A program made the position numbers and the translations under genes. Under the pieces are notes generated by a model. The model was not told the DNA's origin, ran no database searches, and saw only the letters and a list, made by a program, of their open reading frames with translations. This document shows positions 14,470 through 22,838 of a stretch of DNA of 34,991 nucleotides, one piece after another; position 1 is the first letter of the stretch; each line of letters starts with the position of its first letter. The stretch is from MGBC102946 sp022793145 (GTDB lineage Bacteria > Bacillota_I > Bacilli_A > RF39 > UBA660). The stretch spans positions 1-34,991 of the forward strand of contig CANEDJ010000012.1 of NCBI GenBank assembly GCA_947426265.1, given 5' to 3'.

Positions 14470-16215
14470 ATGATAAAAGAATATTACCAGTTTATCAAAG
14501 AATATTTACGATTAGCAAATCCAAGAAAAGATTATTTATTGATTACTTTTCTTACTGCTCTTTTTTATAAAGCATTTGCTTTGTTAATTCCTTTTTTTGC
14601 TTCTTGGATTATTAAATATGCAACAGTAGGAGATTTTAATACCACTTATTTAAGTTTGGCTTTTCTAGGAATTTCTTATGTATTGTATCATTTATTTTTG
14701 TATTTTAATTACCGAATCTATGGGAAAAATATGCAATATTGTTATACCAACTTACATACAAAAATATTAAATAAATTAATGACAGTTGATGAAAATTTTA
14801 ACAAAAAAATTTCAAAAGGAAAATTATTGAATTCTATTAATAGTGACGTTTTGGATATTGGAGATATGTTAGACACTTTATCTGAGTTACTTATGACACT
14901 AATTCAAGTATTGGCTGTATTTGTGATTATTTCTTGCTTTAATATTTATCTCTCAGTTATATTTGCCATTTATGCTTATATTTATATTGCTAGTAGAAAT
15001 TACTATGATAAAAAAGTAAATGAATATTATGAAAAACAAAAAAAGAACAATGATCAATATAGTAGTTTATTTTCACAAATCCTAAATGGACTACAGGAAA
15101 TTAAAACATTTCACATGCTTCCAAAATTACATCAAAAATTAAATAAGATAAAAAAAGAATATTCTAAAAATTATATGACAAAAAGAAAATACTATGTAAG
15201 AAGAGAAAATGATGTTCGTTTTATTACACACACATTTAGCATTTTATTATATATTGTACTTGTATTACTTATGATAAGAAATATTATTAGAGTAGATATC
15301 TTAGTATTAGTTATTGGCTATTTTGAATCCATGATTGCTTATTTAGATGATGTAATTGAAAGCTCCTCAACAATACGAGAAGTGAATGTGGCTGTAAAAA
15401 GAGTGGATACAATTTTACATTATCGTTCTAAAGAAATGTTATCCTTTGGAGATTATGAAAAAGAAAATATAAAAGGCGTTTTAGAATTTGAAAATGTTTC
15501 ATTTTCTTATGGAAATAAAGAAGTTATCAAAGACATGAATCTCAAAATTATTCCAAAACAAATTACAGCAATTGTAGGGGAGAGTGGAACTGGAAAAACT
15601 TCAATATTTAACTTAATTTTAAGACTTTATCAAGTAGATAAAGGAACAATTTTGCTAGATGGAAACGATATTTATGAATATAAGAAATCCAGTTATTCTT
15701 CTATGATATCTGTAGTGAATCAAAAACCATTTATTTTTAATATGAGTATCAGAAAAAACTTAGACTTTGTAGATAAAGACATTGGGCATCAGATTGATGC
15801 TTGTAAAAGAGTGGGAATCCATGATTTTATTTCTACTTTACCAGATGGATATAATACGATTTTAAGAGAAGATGCTACAAATATCAGTGGAGGGCAAAAA
15901 CAATTGATTTCACTAGCACGTACTTTGCTTACAAAATCAAAAGTTCTTTTGTTTGATGAAATTACATCTTCTTTAGATCCAGAAACAGCAGATCATATTA
16001 CTCATTTATTAAAAGATTTAAAAAAAGATCATACCATTATTATGATCACTCATAAGCCAGAATTGATGAAACGGGCAGACAGAATTGTAGTAATCAAAGA
16101 AGGAAAGATTGTAGGAGATGGAACACACAAAGAATTAATGAAAAACAATACTCATTATGCATGGTTACAAACAAAAAAATCTGCAAGTAAAATGGGGGTG
16201 TTTGATAATGATTAA
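14470..16215 (+). CDS. ABC exporter half-transporter, subunit 1
   Basis: A 582-residue fused membrane and ATPase protein. Six predicted helices occupy about the first 300 residues; the nucleotide-binding domain has Walker A GESGTGKTS (about 371), Q-loop NQKPF, signature ISGGQ (about 472), Walker B with catalytic Glu LLFDEITSSLD and switch His in MITHKP. The frame extends to a GTG at 14461, but TAGGAG (14456-14461) is spaced for ATG 14470. The stop overlaps the next gene. With the paralogue downstream it probably makes a heterodimer; both ATP sites look complete. Substrate unknown. Confidence 0.85.
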   Translation: MIKEYYQFIKEYLRLANPRKDYLLITFLTALFYKAFALLIPFFASWIIKYATVGDFNTTYLSLAFLGISYVLYHLFLYFNYRIYGKNMQYCYTNLHTKILNKLMTVDENFNKKISKGKLLNSINSDVLDIGDMLDTLSELLMTLIQVLAVFVIISCFNIYLSVIFAIYAYIYIASRNYYDKKVNEYYEKQKKNNDQYSSLFSQILNGLQEIKTFHMLPKLHQKLNKIKKEYSKNYMTKRKYYVRRENDVRFITHTFSILLYIVLVLLMIRNIIRVDILVLVIGYFESMIAYLDDVIESSSTIREVNVAVKRVDTILHYRSKEMLSFGDYEKENIKGVLEFENVSFSYGNKEVIKDMNLKIIPKQITAIVGESGTGKTSIFNLILRLYQVDKGTILLDGNDIYEYKKSSYSSMISVVNQKPFIFNMSIRKNLDFVDKDIGHQIDACKRVGIHDFISTLPDGYNTILREDATNISGGQKQLISLARTLLTKSKVLLFDEITSSLDPETADHITHLLKDLKKDHTIIMITHKPELMKRADRIVVIKEGKIVGDGTHKELMKNNTHYAWLQTKKSASKMGVFDND

Positions 16216-17914
16216 AAACTATATTGGAATCAGTAGAAATTTTTTTAAACTAAAAGCCAATAATAAAAAGCTTTTAACTCTATTAGTTATTTCTTATATA
16301 ATGGATTGTTTGATTGCATTAACATTACCTTTTTTTACAGCTGGTATTGTAGAATATGCAACAAAAAGAGACTTTGGTCAAACATTCTTCTATATTGGAG
16401 CTTTGGCAATTTCTTATGTTCTATATAATATATTTTATCATTGGAGTTATATGACTTATGCTCATAATGCAAATTATACTTATAATAAAATGCAGGAAAT
16501 GGTGGCAGAAAAAGTAGTAAATTATGACGAAGGGTTTTCTAAAAAATTGTCAAAGGCTTATCTTATTAACACAACTTCTAATGATATATGGAACGCTTGT
16601 GGAATGCATGATAATATTTTTGATATACTAGCAAATGTAATATATTTGGTTTTCTCAGTTACAATTTTATGTACTGTCAATATTTATATTGGTTTATTTT
16701 CTCTTTTTATTACTCTCATCTATTTGTATTGGAATAATCGATTAACAAAAAAAAGAGATATTCATTTAGCTGGTCAAAGAAGATGGCAGGATAAAATTGT
16801 AGGACTATGTGGAGAAGTAATAGATGGCAATAAAGAAATCAAAACATTTGATATGAAAGATGGCTTAAACAATCACTTAAATGTCATGAAAAGAGGGTGG
16901 AGTAAAGAATATTTTTTAAAGAGAAAATATTATGATAAAAAAAGCGCTTTGCTCCCAGGTATTTTACAAATTGGAAAAATTATTTTATATATTGCCTTAA
17001 TTTTTATGTTAGCGCATCAAAAAATCACCATTGGAATCCTTGTTTTGATTATTGGCTATTACGATGAAATTTATGATAGTGATATGAACATTAACTCTTT
17101 ATATAATAATTTGTGTTCTAATTCTGTTCAAGTTGATCGATTAAACAAAATTTTAAATTATCGCTCTAAAAATATGATTGAAGAAGGATTATTAGAAAAT
17201 GATGATATTTTTGGGATTGTGGATTTTGAACATGTGGATTTTATTTATGACAAGACCCCAATTTTAAAAGATATCAATCTTCATTTTGAGCCAAAGACTT
17301 TATATGCCATTGTAGGGCACAGTGGTTCTGGGAAATCGACTATTTTTAGATTATTACTACGTCTTTATAAGCCTACTAAAGGAGGTATTTATATTGATGG
17401 AACTGATATATTTTCTTATAGTAAAGAAGTATATGCTTCTAATGTAGGTGTTGCCACACAAAAACCATTCATTTTTAATATGACAATCAAAGAAAATTTA
17501 GATTTGGTTGACTCCAATGTAGAACATCAAATAGAAGCTTGTAAAAGAGTTGGAATTCATGACTTTATTATGTCTTTACCAAAAGGATATCAAACAATAT
17601 TAAAAGAAGATGCTACAAATGTTAGTGGGGGGCAAAAGCAGCTAATTGCGCTAGCACGTACTTTACTTTCTAATGCAGAGATTTTGCTTTTTGATGAAGT
17701 GACTTCTTCTTTAGATCCTAATACAACCAAACAAGTAATTCATGTTTTAAAAGATTTAAAAAAAGATCACACCATTATTATGATTACTCATAAACCAAGC
17801 TTGATGAAAATAGCAGATTCAATTATCGTAATTGATCAAGGAAAGATTGTAGGAACAGGAAAACATAAAAAGCTGTTAGAGAAAAATAAATATTATCAGA
17901 GATTGCAAAGATAG
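16208..17914 (+). CDS. ABC exporter half-transporter, subunit 2
   Basis: A 568-residue paralogue of the preceding subunit with the same layout: six helices, Walker A GHSGSGKST, Q-loop TQKPF, signature VSGGQ, Walker B LLFDEVTSSLD, His in MITHKP. The frame runs back to 16157, but GGGGGTG (16194-16200) is spaced for ATG 16208, which overlaps the upstream stop by 8 nt. The two proteins share blocks such as ACKRVGIHDFI, pointing to a gene duplication. Export of a peptide, lipid or drug is possible. Confidence 0.85.
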   Translation: MIKNYIGISRNFFKLKANNKKLLTLLVISYIMDCLIALTLPFFTAGIVEYATKRDFGQTFFYIGALAISYVLYNIFYHWSYMTYAHNANYTYNKMQEMVAEKVVNYDEGFSKKLSKAYLINTTSNDIWNACGMHDNIFDILANVIYLVFSVTILCTVNIYIGLFSLFITLIYLYWNNRLTKKRDIHLAGQRRWQDKIVGLCGEVIDGNKEIKTFDMKDGLNNHLNVMKRGWSKEYFLKRKYYDKKSALLPGILQIGKIILYIALIFMLAHQKITIGILVLIIGYYDEIYDSDMNINSLYNNLCSNSVQVDRLNKILNYRSKNMIEEGLLENDDIFGIVDFEHVDFIYDKTPILKDINLHFEPKTLYAIVGHSGSGKSTIFRLLLRLYKPTKGGIYIDGTDIFSYSKEVYASNVGVATQKPFIFNMTIKENLDLVDSNVEHQIEACKRVGIHDFIMSLPKGYQTILKEDATNVSGGQKQLIALARTLLSNAEILLFDEVTSSLDPNTTKQVIHVLKDLKKDHTIIMITHKPSLMKIADSIIVIDQGKIVGTGKHKKLLEKNKYYQRLQR

Positions 17915-17923
17915 GTGAAAAAT

Positions 17924-18616
17924 TTGAAAAAAGTAATAATAGGAATTGTAGCCAAGCATAAAAAAGAAGATGTTATAAGAACAGAATCACTTATTCGTGA
18001 TGAAATAAAACAAGCTATTTTTGATAATGGTGGAATTGCAGTTGGAATATTATCTCCAAATGAGGAAATTCTATATAGTGGAGACAATTGGAACTGTTTA
18101 GAAAATAAAATCAGAAAAGAAGAAATTAAAGCACAATTAAACATTTGTGATGGGATTATCTTACAAGGAGGAACAACGAATGAGGTATATGAAAATTGGA
18201 TAGCACATTATTGCTATCAAAATGATATTCCAGTTTTAGGTATTTGCGCTGGTCAAAATTGTTTGGTACGAGGACTAGGTGGAACAACTTTTAAAATTCC
18301 AAATCCTGAGAAACATATGAAAATGACACAAAAATATGTGCATACTGTGAAAATAGAGAAAGGATCTAATATTTATGCAATTTTGAAGAGAAAAGAAATT
18401 ATGGTGAATTCTAGACATAAGAGAACTATAGATGCTTGTCCTAATTTAGAAAAAGTTGGATTTTGTGATGATGGGTATGCAGATGTTGTAGAAGCAAAAG
18501 GAAAAAAGTTTTATATTGGAGTTCGATTTCATCCAGAGAGTTTATACAAAGAGGATGAGATTATGAATCAGATTTTTAAGAGCTTTATAGAAAGGTGCAG
18601 TTCATATGAAAATTAA
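17924..18616 (+). CDS. Class I glutamine amidotransferase-like hydrolase (peptidase C26)
   Basis: 231 residues of the gamma-glutamyl-GABA hydrolase (PuuD) type. The nucleophile is Cys in LGICAGQN, the catalytic His-Glu pair is in RFHPES, and the oxyanion Gly region is LQGGTTNEVYENW. Family enzymes hydrolyse gamma-glutamyl bonds. The frame opens with GTG at 17915 right after the previous stop, but AGGTGA (17913-17918) is spaced for the TTG at 17924, giving MKKVIIGIVAKHKK, the usual family start. It lies in the ABC operon, so it may process the exported or a related compound (inference). Confidence 0.8.
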   Translation: MKKVIIGIVAKHKKEDVIRTESLIRDEIKQAIFDNGGIAVGILSPNEEILYSGDNWNCLENKIRKEEIKAQLNICDGIILQGGTTNEVYENWIAHYCYQNDIPVLGICAGQNCLVRGLGGTTFKIPNPEKHMKMTQKYVHTVKIEKGSNIYAILKRKEIMVNSRHKRTIDACPNLEKVGFCDDGYADVVEAKGKKFYIGVRFHPESLYKEDEIMNQIFKSFIERCSSYEN

Positions 18617-19121
18617 AAATGTTATTGTTGGACCATTAGAGACCAACTGTTATTTATTAATAAATAGTGGAAAGTGTTTCATTATTGATCCAGGGGAAGA
18701 AGCAGCTTTAATCGAAAAAGCAATCGGAGATTATAAAGTGGTTGGAATTATCATTACTCATTATCACTTTGATCATATAGGTGCATTAGAAGCACTAAAA
18801 AATAAATATCAAGTAGAAGTTTATGATTTTCATAATTTAAAAGAAGGAATGAATCAAATTGAAAACTTTAAGTTTGAAGTTCTTTTTACACCAGGTCATA
18901 AGGAAGACTCTATCAGTTTATTGTTTGAAAAAAATATGTTTGTAGGAGATTTTATTTTTAAAAACTCAATTGGTAGAACAGATTTGGAGGGTGGAAATTT
19001 TGAGCAAATGAAGGAAAGTATTCAAAAATTAAAATCTTATCCAAATGATATCATTCTTTATCCTGGGCATGGAGAGCTAACAACCTTAGAAGAAGAAAAA
19101 AAATACAATATGTTTTTTTAG
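18606..19121 (+). CDS. Metallo-beta-lactamase-fold hydrolase (glyoxalase II-like)
   Basis: 171 residues with the zinc-binding motif HYHFDH (THYHFDHIGA), a later His in TPGHKEDS, Asp in FVGDFIF and His in YPGHGE. This is the YcbL/GloB-like short form. It probably hydrolyses thioesters such as S-lactoylglutathione analogues, or another ester; the substrate is not certain. It overlaps the amidotransferase gene by 11 nt and is last in the operon. No T-rich terminator is seen after it. Confidence 0.85.
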   Translation: MKIKNVIVGPLETNCYLLINSGKCFIIDPGEEAALIEKAIGDYKVVGIIITHYHFDHIGALEALKNKYQVEVYDFHNLKEGMNQIENFKFEVLFTPGHKEDSISLLFEKNMFVGDFIFKNSIGRTDLEGGNFEQMKESIQKLKSYPNDIILYPGHGELTTLEEEKKYNMFF

Positions 19122-19157
19122 AAAAATGAAAGCCTAAAAGGTATGTCAAAAAAGAAA

Positions 19158-19224
19158 AATACACATCTATTTTACGAATGGCAAAACATTTAGATTAAAT
19201 TTTTATTTTGCATGAATGTGTATT
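19158..19224. promoter_or_regulatory. Nested inverted repeats over the next promoter
   Basis: AATACACAT (19158-19166) is the exact complement of ATGTGTATT (19216-19224), with an inner GCAAAA (19181-19186)/TTTTGC (19206-19211) pair. The right arms cover the -35 and spacer of the promoter at 19208-19234, so this could be an operator. Confidence 0.4.
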
Positions 19225-19234
19225 ATGTTATAAT
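19208..19234 (+). promoter_or_regulatory. Promoter of the DUF5684-like gene
   Basis: Extended -10 TGT-TATAAT (TATAAT 19229-19234) with TTGCAT (19208-19213) at a short 15-bp spacer. Confidence 0.55.
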
Positions 19235-19257
19235 GATAAAGATATGGAGATGAATTT

Positions 19258-20079
19258 ATGGGATATATTATGACTTTTTTAGAAACTTACATGATACCAG
19301 TGATCATAGTAAGTTCTATCTTTTTAATCATTATGTTATTATCTTGTTTTAAAATATTTGAAAAAGCTAAGATTGATGGTTATAAAGTATTAATTCCATT
19401 TTATAATTTATATTTATTTGTTAAAATAGCAGATCTTCCTGTTTTTGTAGTGCCACTACTATTTATACCATTTTTAAATGTTTTAGTATTTTGGTTTATC
19501 TCTTACCGAATTGGAGAACGATTCCACAAAAATGTAATTTTTAATCTTGGACTTTGTATTTTACCATTTTTATTTTATCCAATTTTGGCGTTTACAAAAA
19601 GTTTGTATAAACCAGCTGAAGAAATAGGTCATATTAGAGCCCAAGAACAAAATTCTACTTTGTATAATCAATTTCCAGATGTGGAAGAAGTTGTAAGTGA
19701 AGAACCAGAAATAGATCCTGTTCCATTAGAAGACTCTTATATAGAACCAGAAATACCAATTGAAATTCCATCTAATGAGGAATCCACAATGAATCCACTT
19801 GGTATTGTAGAAGAAATGGAACAAGATAATTTGATTTTAGACGTAGATAAAGAAAGTGCTTGGGAAGATAGGGAACAATTATCAGAAGTAGAGCTTACTA
19901 AAAAAGTTGTTACCATTGATCCGATGAAAGATGATCCATTATTTAATCCAGATGCAATGCCTGTAAAAGCAGCAAGTTTAGATCAATATAAAGTTTGCAA
20001 ACATTGTCGTGCTAGATTAGATATGGATGCTAAAGTATGTTTTTTATGTGGGCATAGAATTGAGGAAGAGGAAGAATAA
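19258..20079 (+). CDS. Membrane protein with DUF5684-like domain and C-terminal zinc ribbon
   Basis: 273 residues. Three or so membrane helices in the first 120 residues (VIIVSSIFLIIMLLSCF; VFVVPLLFIPFLNVLVFW; NLGLCILPFLFYPILAF) with the conserved KIDGYKVLIPFYNLYLF loop resemble DUF5684 proteins. A strongly acidic, Glu/Pro-rich linker follows (about 125-235), ending in a CKHC...CFLC zinc-ribbon pair. Function unknown; the zinc ribbon suggests protein or nucleic-acid contact in the cytosol. GGAG at 19246 precedes the ATG. Confidence 0.65.
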   Translation: MGYIMTFLETYMIPVIIVSSIFLIIMLLSCFKIFEKAKIDGYKVLIPFYNLYLFVKIADLPVFVVPLLFIPFLNVLVFWFISYRIGERFHKNVIFNLGLCILPFLFYPILAFTKSLYKPAEEIGHIRAQEQNSTLYNQFPDVEEVVSEEPEIDPVPLEDSYIEPEIPIEIPSNEESTMNPLGIVEEMEQDNLILDVDKESAWEDREQLSEVELTKKVVTIDPMKDDPLFNPDAMPVKAASLDQYKVCKHCRARLDMDAKVCFLCGHRIEEEEE

Positions 20080-20091
20080 CCTCTTTTTTTT
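20066..20091 (+). terminator. Terminator overlapping the gene end
   Basis: AAGAGG (20066-20071) pairs with CCTCTT (20080-20085) around an 8-nt loop that contains the stop codon, followed by T's. Confidence 0.65.
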
Positions 20092-20122
20092 GTAGAAATT
20101 TGGTTTAAAAATAATAAAAATG

Positions 20123-20152
20123 TTGACTTTTGAAGACTCCTTATTCTATAAT
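20123..20152 (+). promoter_or_regulatory. Promoter of the InlB-repeat protein gene
   Basis: TTGACT (20123-20128) and TATAAT (20147-20152) with an 18-bp spacer. Confidence 0.7.
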
Positions 20153-20160
20153 GTAGTTAA

Positions 20161-20197
20161 GATAAAGTCAGGGGGGAAAAGTACATCTGTCTTTATC
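20161..20197 (+). other. 5' leader hairpin with a G-rich loop
   Basis: GATAAAG-t-CAG (20161-20171) pairs with CTG-t-CTTTATC (20187-20197) across a T-T mismatch. The loop begins with five G's, followed by AAAAGTACAT. It starts at or near the predicted transcript start and lies upstream of the true ribosome site (GGAGGG near 20209). Confidence 0.5.
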
Positions 20198-20220
20198 AGC
20201 ATTAGGATGGAGGGAGAAGT

Positions 20221-21939
20221 ATGAAAGAAAAGAAAAAAATGATGATTGCAATTGTGTTAATTGTATTGCTTGGAATTTTGATTTTCGCAATTGTAGTAAG
20301 CAGTAAAGGAAATTCTATTAAAGTTACCTTTGATAGTCATGGCGGAACAGAAGTGGAAAGCTTAAAAATCAAAAAAGGTGAAGTAATAGAAGAACCAGAA
20401 GAACCATTAAAGGAAGGCTATGAGTTTATTGGTTGGTACTATGATGGAAAAAAATTTGATTTTTCAAAAGAGCTTGATAAGAATATTAAGTTAGAAGCTA
20501 AATGGCTAAAAGTAGGAACTATTAAAAATACAATAACTTTTGATAGTGCCGGAGGAAGTTCTGTAGAAGCTCAAAAAGTATCGAAAGGTGAAAAAGTAAA
20601 AAAACCTGCAAATCCAACTCGTAGTGGATATACTTTTGTAGAATGGACACTAGATGGAAAAAGTTATGACTTTAATAGCAAAGTAGAAAAAAGTATTAAA
20701 TTAGTGGCAGTTTGGAAGCAAAATGTAGTAGTAAATGTACCAGTAAAAAATACAAATAATACTACTAATAAAAAGCCAATCATAGAAAAACCAGTAGTAG
20801 TAACAAGGGTATACAAAGTGACTTTTATGGATGGTAATTCTGTTGTTTCTGTAGTAGAAGTAGAAGAAGGAAAAAGAGTAGAGGAACCAAGTATCTTATC
20901 AAAAGAAAACTTTGAATTTAAAGGTTGGAGTTATGCTGGAAATGTATATGATTTTACATCACCTGTTAATAGCAACATGACAATTGAAGCAATTTGGTCT
21001 CCTGTTTTAAAAGGAACAGAGAAAGTAGATTCTTCAAAATTGACTGATTTAGATGCTGTTCATAATCAAAATTCAATTGATGTTGTAAAAGAGAATAACT
21101 TAATTACAATAACAAAGAAAGCACCATTACATAGTTATTTAAATGATACAGAAACAGAAGAATGGATATTATTAATTTTGGATTTTGCAATTGATCCAAC
21201 AACATTAGCTAGTGATGATTATGAAATCAAAGATACTGATATCAATGATGCTGCAAGTATGGGAGCAACAACAGATACTGCCTTTGTTGTAAGAGTGAAA
21301 GCAGAAACAAAAGAGTATACGTTTAAAAAATCTGATACAAATGAAGTAGTAGGAACTGTTTCTATTGTAATGGATTTTGAAAAAGTAGAATTAAATTCAG
21401 TAGACAAATTAGCTTCTGTAGAAAATACTGATTTGGATTATAATAACCAATCAATTACCGTAAGCAAAAATGGAAATATGATAACTGTAAAAGAAACACG
21501 TTTCTTGAAAGGACCAGGAAATACAACAGAAGGAGAATACGGAATTGTATTAAATTTAGGCATTAAACCAAATTATATTACAGCAAGCGTAGGAACAATG
21601 GATATTACTGAAACTACAAAAAATAAATATCAATTAAAAGAAAACGAATTCGTATTATGGTTAAAAAATGATGAATTAGAAAAAGTGATAACATTTACAA
21701 ATGGAATTGATAGTACTAATACATTAGATATTACAGTGAAGTTTGAAAAAGCGACAGGTGTCTCATATCCATCTAATGGGCAAACAATTGTTGTTTTATC
21801 ACAATATGATAATGTAGTAAAATATTATGAAGATCGTAATGCTTTTGAAATTGAAGAAGGAACAGAATCATTTAAATTTACTGTAGATGGTGTAGAAGTG
21901 ATTGCAGAAAAGATCGACAATGAATGGAGATTTAATTAA
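20221..21939 (+). CDS. Membrane-anchored InlB B-repeat protein
   Basis: 572 residues. One N-terminal helix (about 7-27) anchors the protein with its bulk outside. Three Listeria-Bacteroides (InlB B-type) repeats follow at about 33-95, 103-165 and 198-259 (TFDS-GG, YEFIGWYYDGKKFDF, IKLEAKW). The C-terminal half holds two copies of an unrecognised domain of about 110 residues (275-388 and 400-511; shared D-D---N-QSI-V-K--N-ITV and ITVKFEKA-like ends) and a short tail. No LPXTG motif. Likely a surface protein for binding host, mucus or wall material (inference). Confidence 0.75.
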   Translation: MKEKKKMMIAIVLIVLLGILIFAIVVSSKGNSIKVTFDSHGGTEVESLKIKKGEVIEEPEEPLKEGYEFIGWYYDGKKFDFSKELDKNIKLEAKWLKVGTIKNTITFDSAGGSSVEAQKVSKGEKVKKPANPTRSGYTFVEWTLDGKSYDFNSKVEKSIKLVAVWKQNVVVNVPVKNTNNTTNKKPIIEKPVVVTRVYKVTFMDGNSVVSVVEVEEGKRVEEPSILSKENFEFKGWSYAGNVYDFTSPVNSNMTIEAIWSPVLKGTEKVDSSKLTDLDAVHNQNSIDVVKENNLITITKKAPLHSYLNDTETEEWILLILDFAIDPTTLASDDYEIKDTDINDAASMGATTDTAFVVRVKAETKEYTFKKSDTNEVVGTVSIVMDFEKVELNSVDKLASVENTDLDYNNQSITVSKNGNMITVKETRFLKGPGNTTEGEYGIVLNLGIKPNYITASVGTMDITETTKNKYQLKENEFVLWLKNDELEKVITFTNGIDSTNTLDITVKFEKATGVSYPSNGQTIVVLSQYDNVVKYYEDRNAFEIEEGTESFKFTVDGVEVIAEKIDNEWRFN

Positions 21940-21967
21940 ATCAAAGTGAAAAGCTTTGATTTTTTTT
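21938..21967 (+). terminator. Terminator of the InlB-repeat gene
   Basis: AAATCAAAG (21938-21946) pairs with CTTTGATTT (21954-21962), then T's. Confidence 0.8.
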
Positions 21968-21968
21968 A

Positions 21969-22009
21969 TTTTCCACAATTTCCCATAATTCTATCAAAGT
22001 TTATCCACA
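21969..22009 (+). promoter_or_regulatory. Two DnaA-box-like sites
   Basis: TTATCCACA at 22001-22009 is an exact DnaA box; TTTTCCACA at 21969-21977 differs by one base. They are 32 bp apart in the same orientation, and the exact box lies just upstream of a TATACT at 22019-22024. Confidence 0.45.
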
Positions 22010-22018
22010 ATTTTTGTG

Positions 22019-22024
22019 TATACT
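22019..22024 (+). promoter_or_regulatory. Upstream -10 element of the cssRS-like region
   Basis: TATACT after GTG, with no clear -35 because the DnaA box occupies that area. A GGAGGTGATAAG tract follows (22034-22045) with no convincing gene behind it. Confidence 0.4.
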
Positions 22025-22151
22025 GAGTACAGTGGAGGTGATAAGAAAGAAAATTTAAAAATATTCAAATGCAAAAATGTAAATACAAAAATATAACAAA
22101 TACACTCCTAAAATAAAAAGGAAGGAGGAGATAGAAAAAAGAATTTATTAG

Positions 22152-22160
22152 TGTTATACT
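22152..22160 (+). promoter_or_regulatory. Proximal promoter of the response regulator gene
   Basis: Extended -10 TGT-TATACT (TATACT 22155-22160) directly ahead of the ribosome site CGAGGTG (22168-22173?) and ATG 22179. The predicted start of transcription would fall almost on the ribosome site. Confidence 0.45.
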
Positions 22161-22178
22161 ATTAAACGAGGTGTAAAT

Positions 22179-22838
22179 ATGTATCGGATTTGTTTAGTAG
22201 AAGATGAAGTTAATTTAAATAGTTTGATTAAATCTTACTTAGAAAGAGAATCTTATGAAGTTATAAATTTTTATAATGGAGAAGACGCCCTTGATTATGT
22301 AGGAAAAGAAAATGTTCATTTATGGATTTTGGATATTATGCTAGGGGATAACATTAGTGGTTACGATTTAATAAAAAAAATAAGAGAAAATAATATAGAT
22401 GTTCCTGTAATATTTACTTCTGCAAGAGATCAAGATTTGGATAAGATTATTGGTTTAGAACTAGGAAGTGATGATTATATTACAAAGCCATATTCTCCAA
22501 AAGAATTGGTTTTACGTGTAAATAATTTTATCAAACGAGTCTATTCAAAAAATTGTGAAAAATTTTCTTATGAAGGATATGAGATCGATTTAAATAAACG
22601 ATTGGTATTTAAACAGGAAAAGGAAATTGTATTAACTACTTTAGAATTTGATTTGTTAATTATGTTTTTAGAAAATAAGAATAAATCCTTTAGCAGAGAT
22701 GACATTTTAAAAAATGTGTGGGGAGAAGATTACTTTGGTAGTGACCGAGTAGTAGATGATCTTGTTAGGCGATTACGTAAGAAAATGCCTAATATACACA
22801 TTAATACTTTATACGGATTTGGATATCGTTTAACATGA
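22179..22838 (+). CDS. cssR: OmpR-family response regulator, CssR-like
   Basis: 219 residues. Receiver domain with acidic pocket E8-D9, phospho-acceptor D52 in HLWILDIML, T80 in VIFTSARD and K103 in YITKPYSP; C-terminal winged helix ending VWGEDYFGSDRVVDDLVRRLRKKMP...TLYGFGYR. As I recall B. subtilis CssR, HLWILDIML, GLELGS-DYI-KP and the DYFG-DRVVDDLVRRLR block match it closely. CssRS senses misfolded secreted proteins and induces HtrA-type proteases. No htrA gene is in the window. The stop overlaps the kinase start (ATGA). Confidence 0.8.
   Translation: MYRICLVEDEVNLNSLIKSYLERESYEVINFYNGEDALDYVGKENVHLWILDIMLGDNISGYDLIKKIRENNIDVPVIFTSARDQDLDKIIGLELGSDDYITKPYSPKELVLRVNNFIKRVYSKNCEKFSYEGYEIDLNKRLVFKQEKEIVLTTLEFDLLIMFLENKNKSFSRDDILKNVWGEDYFGSDRVVDDLVRRLRKKMPNIHINTLYGFGYRLT

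Noticed and set aside
21969..22009. Replication origin
   Set aside because: Only two DnaA boxes and no dnaA, dnaN, rpmH or large AT-rich unwinding region nearby.
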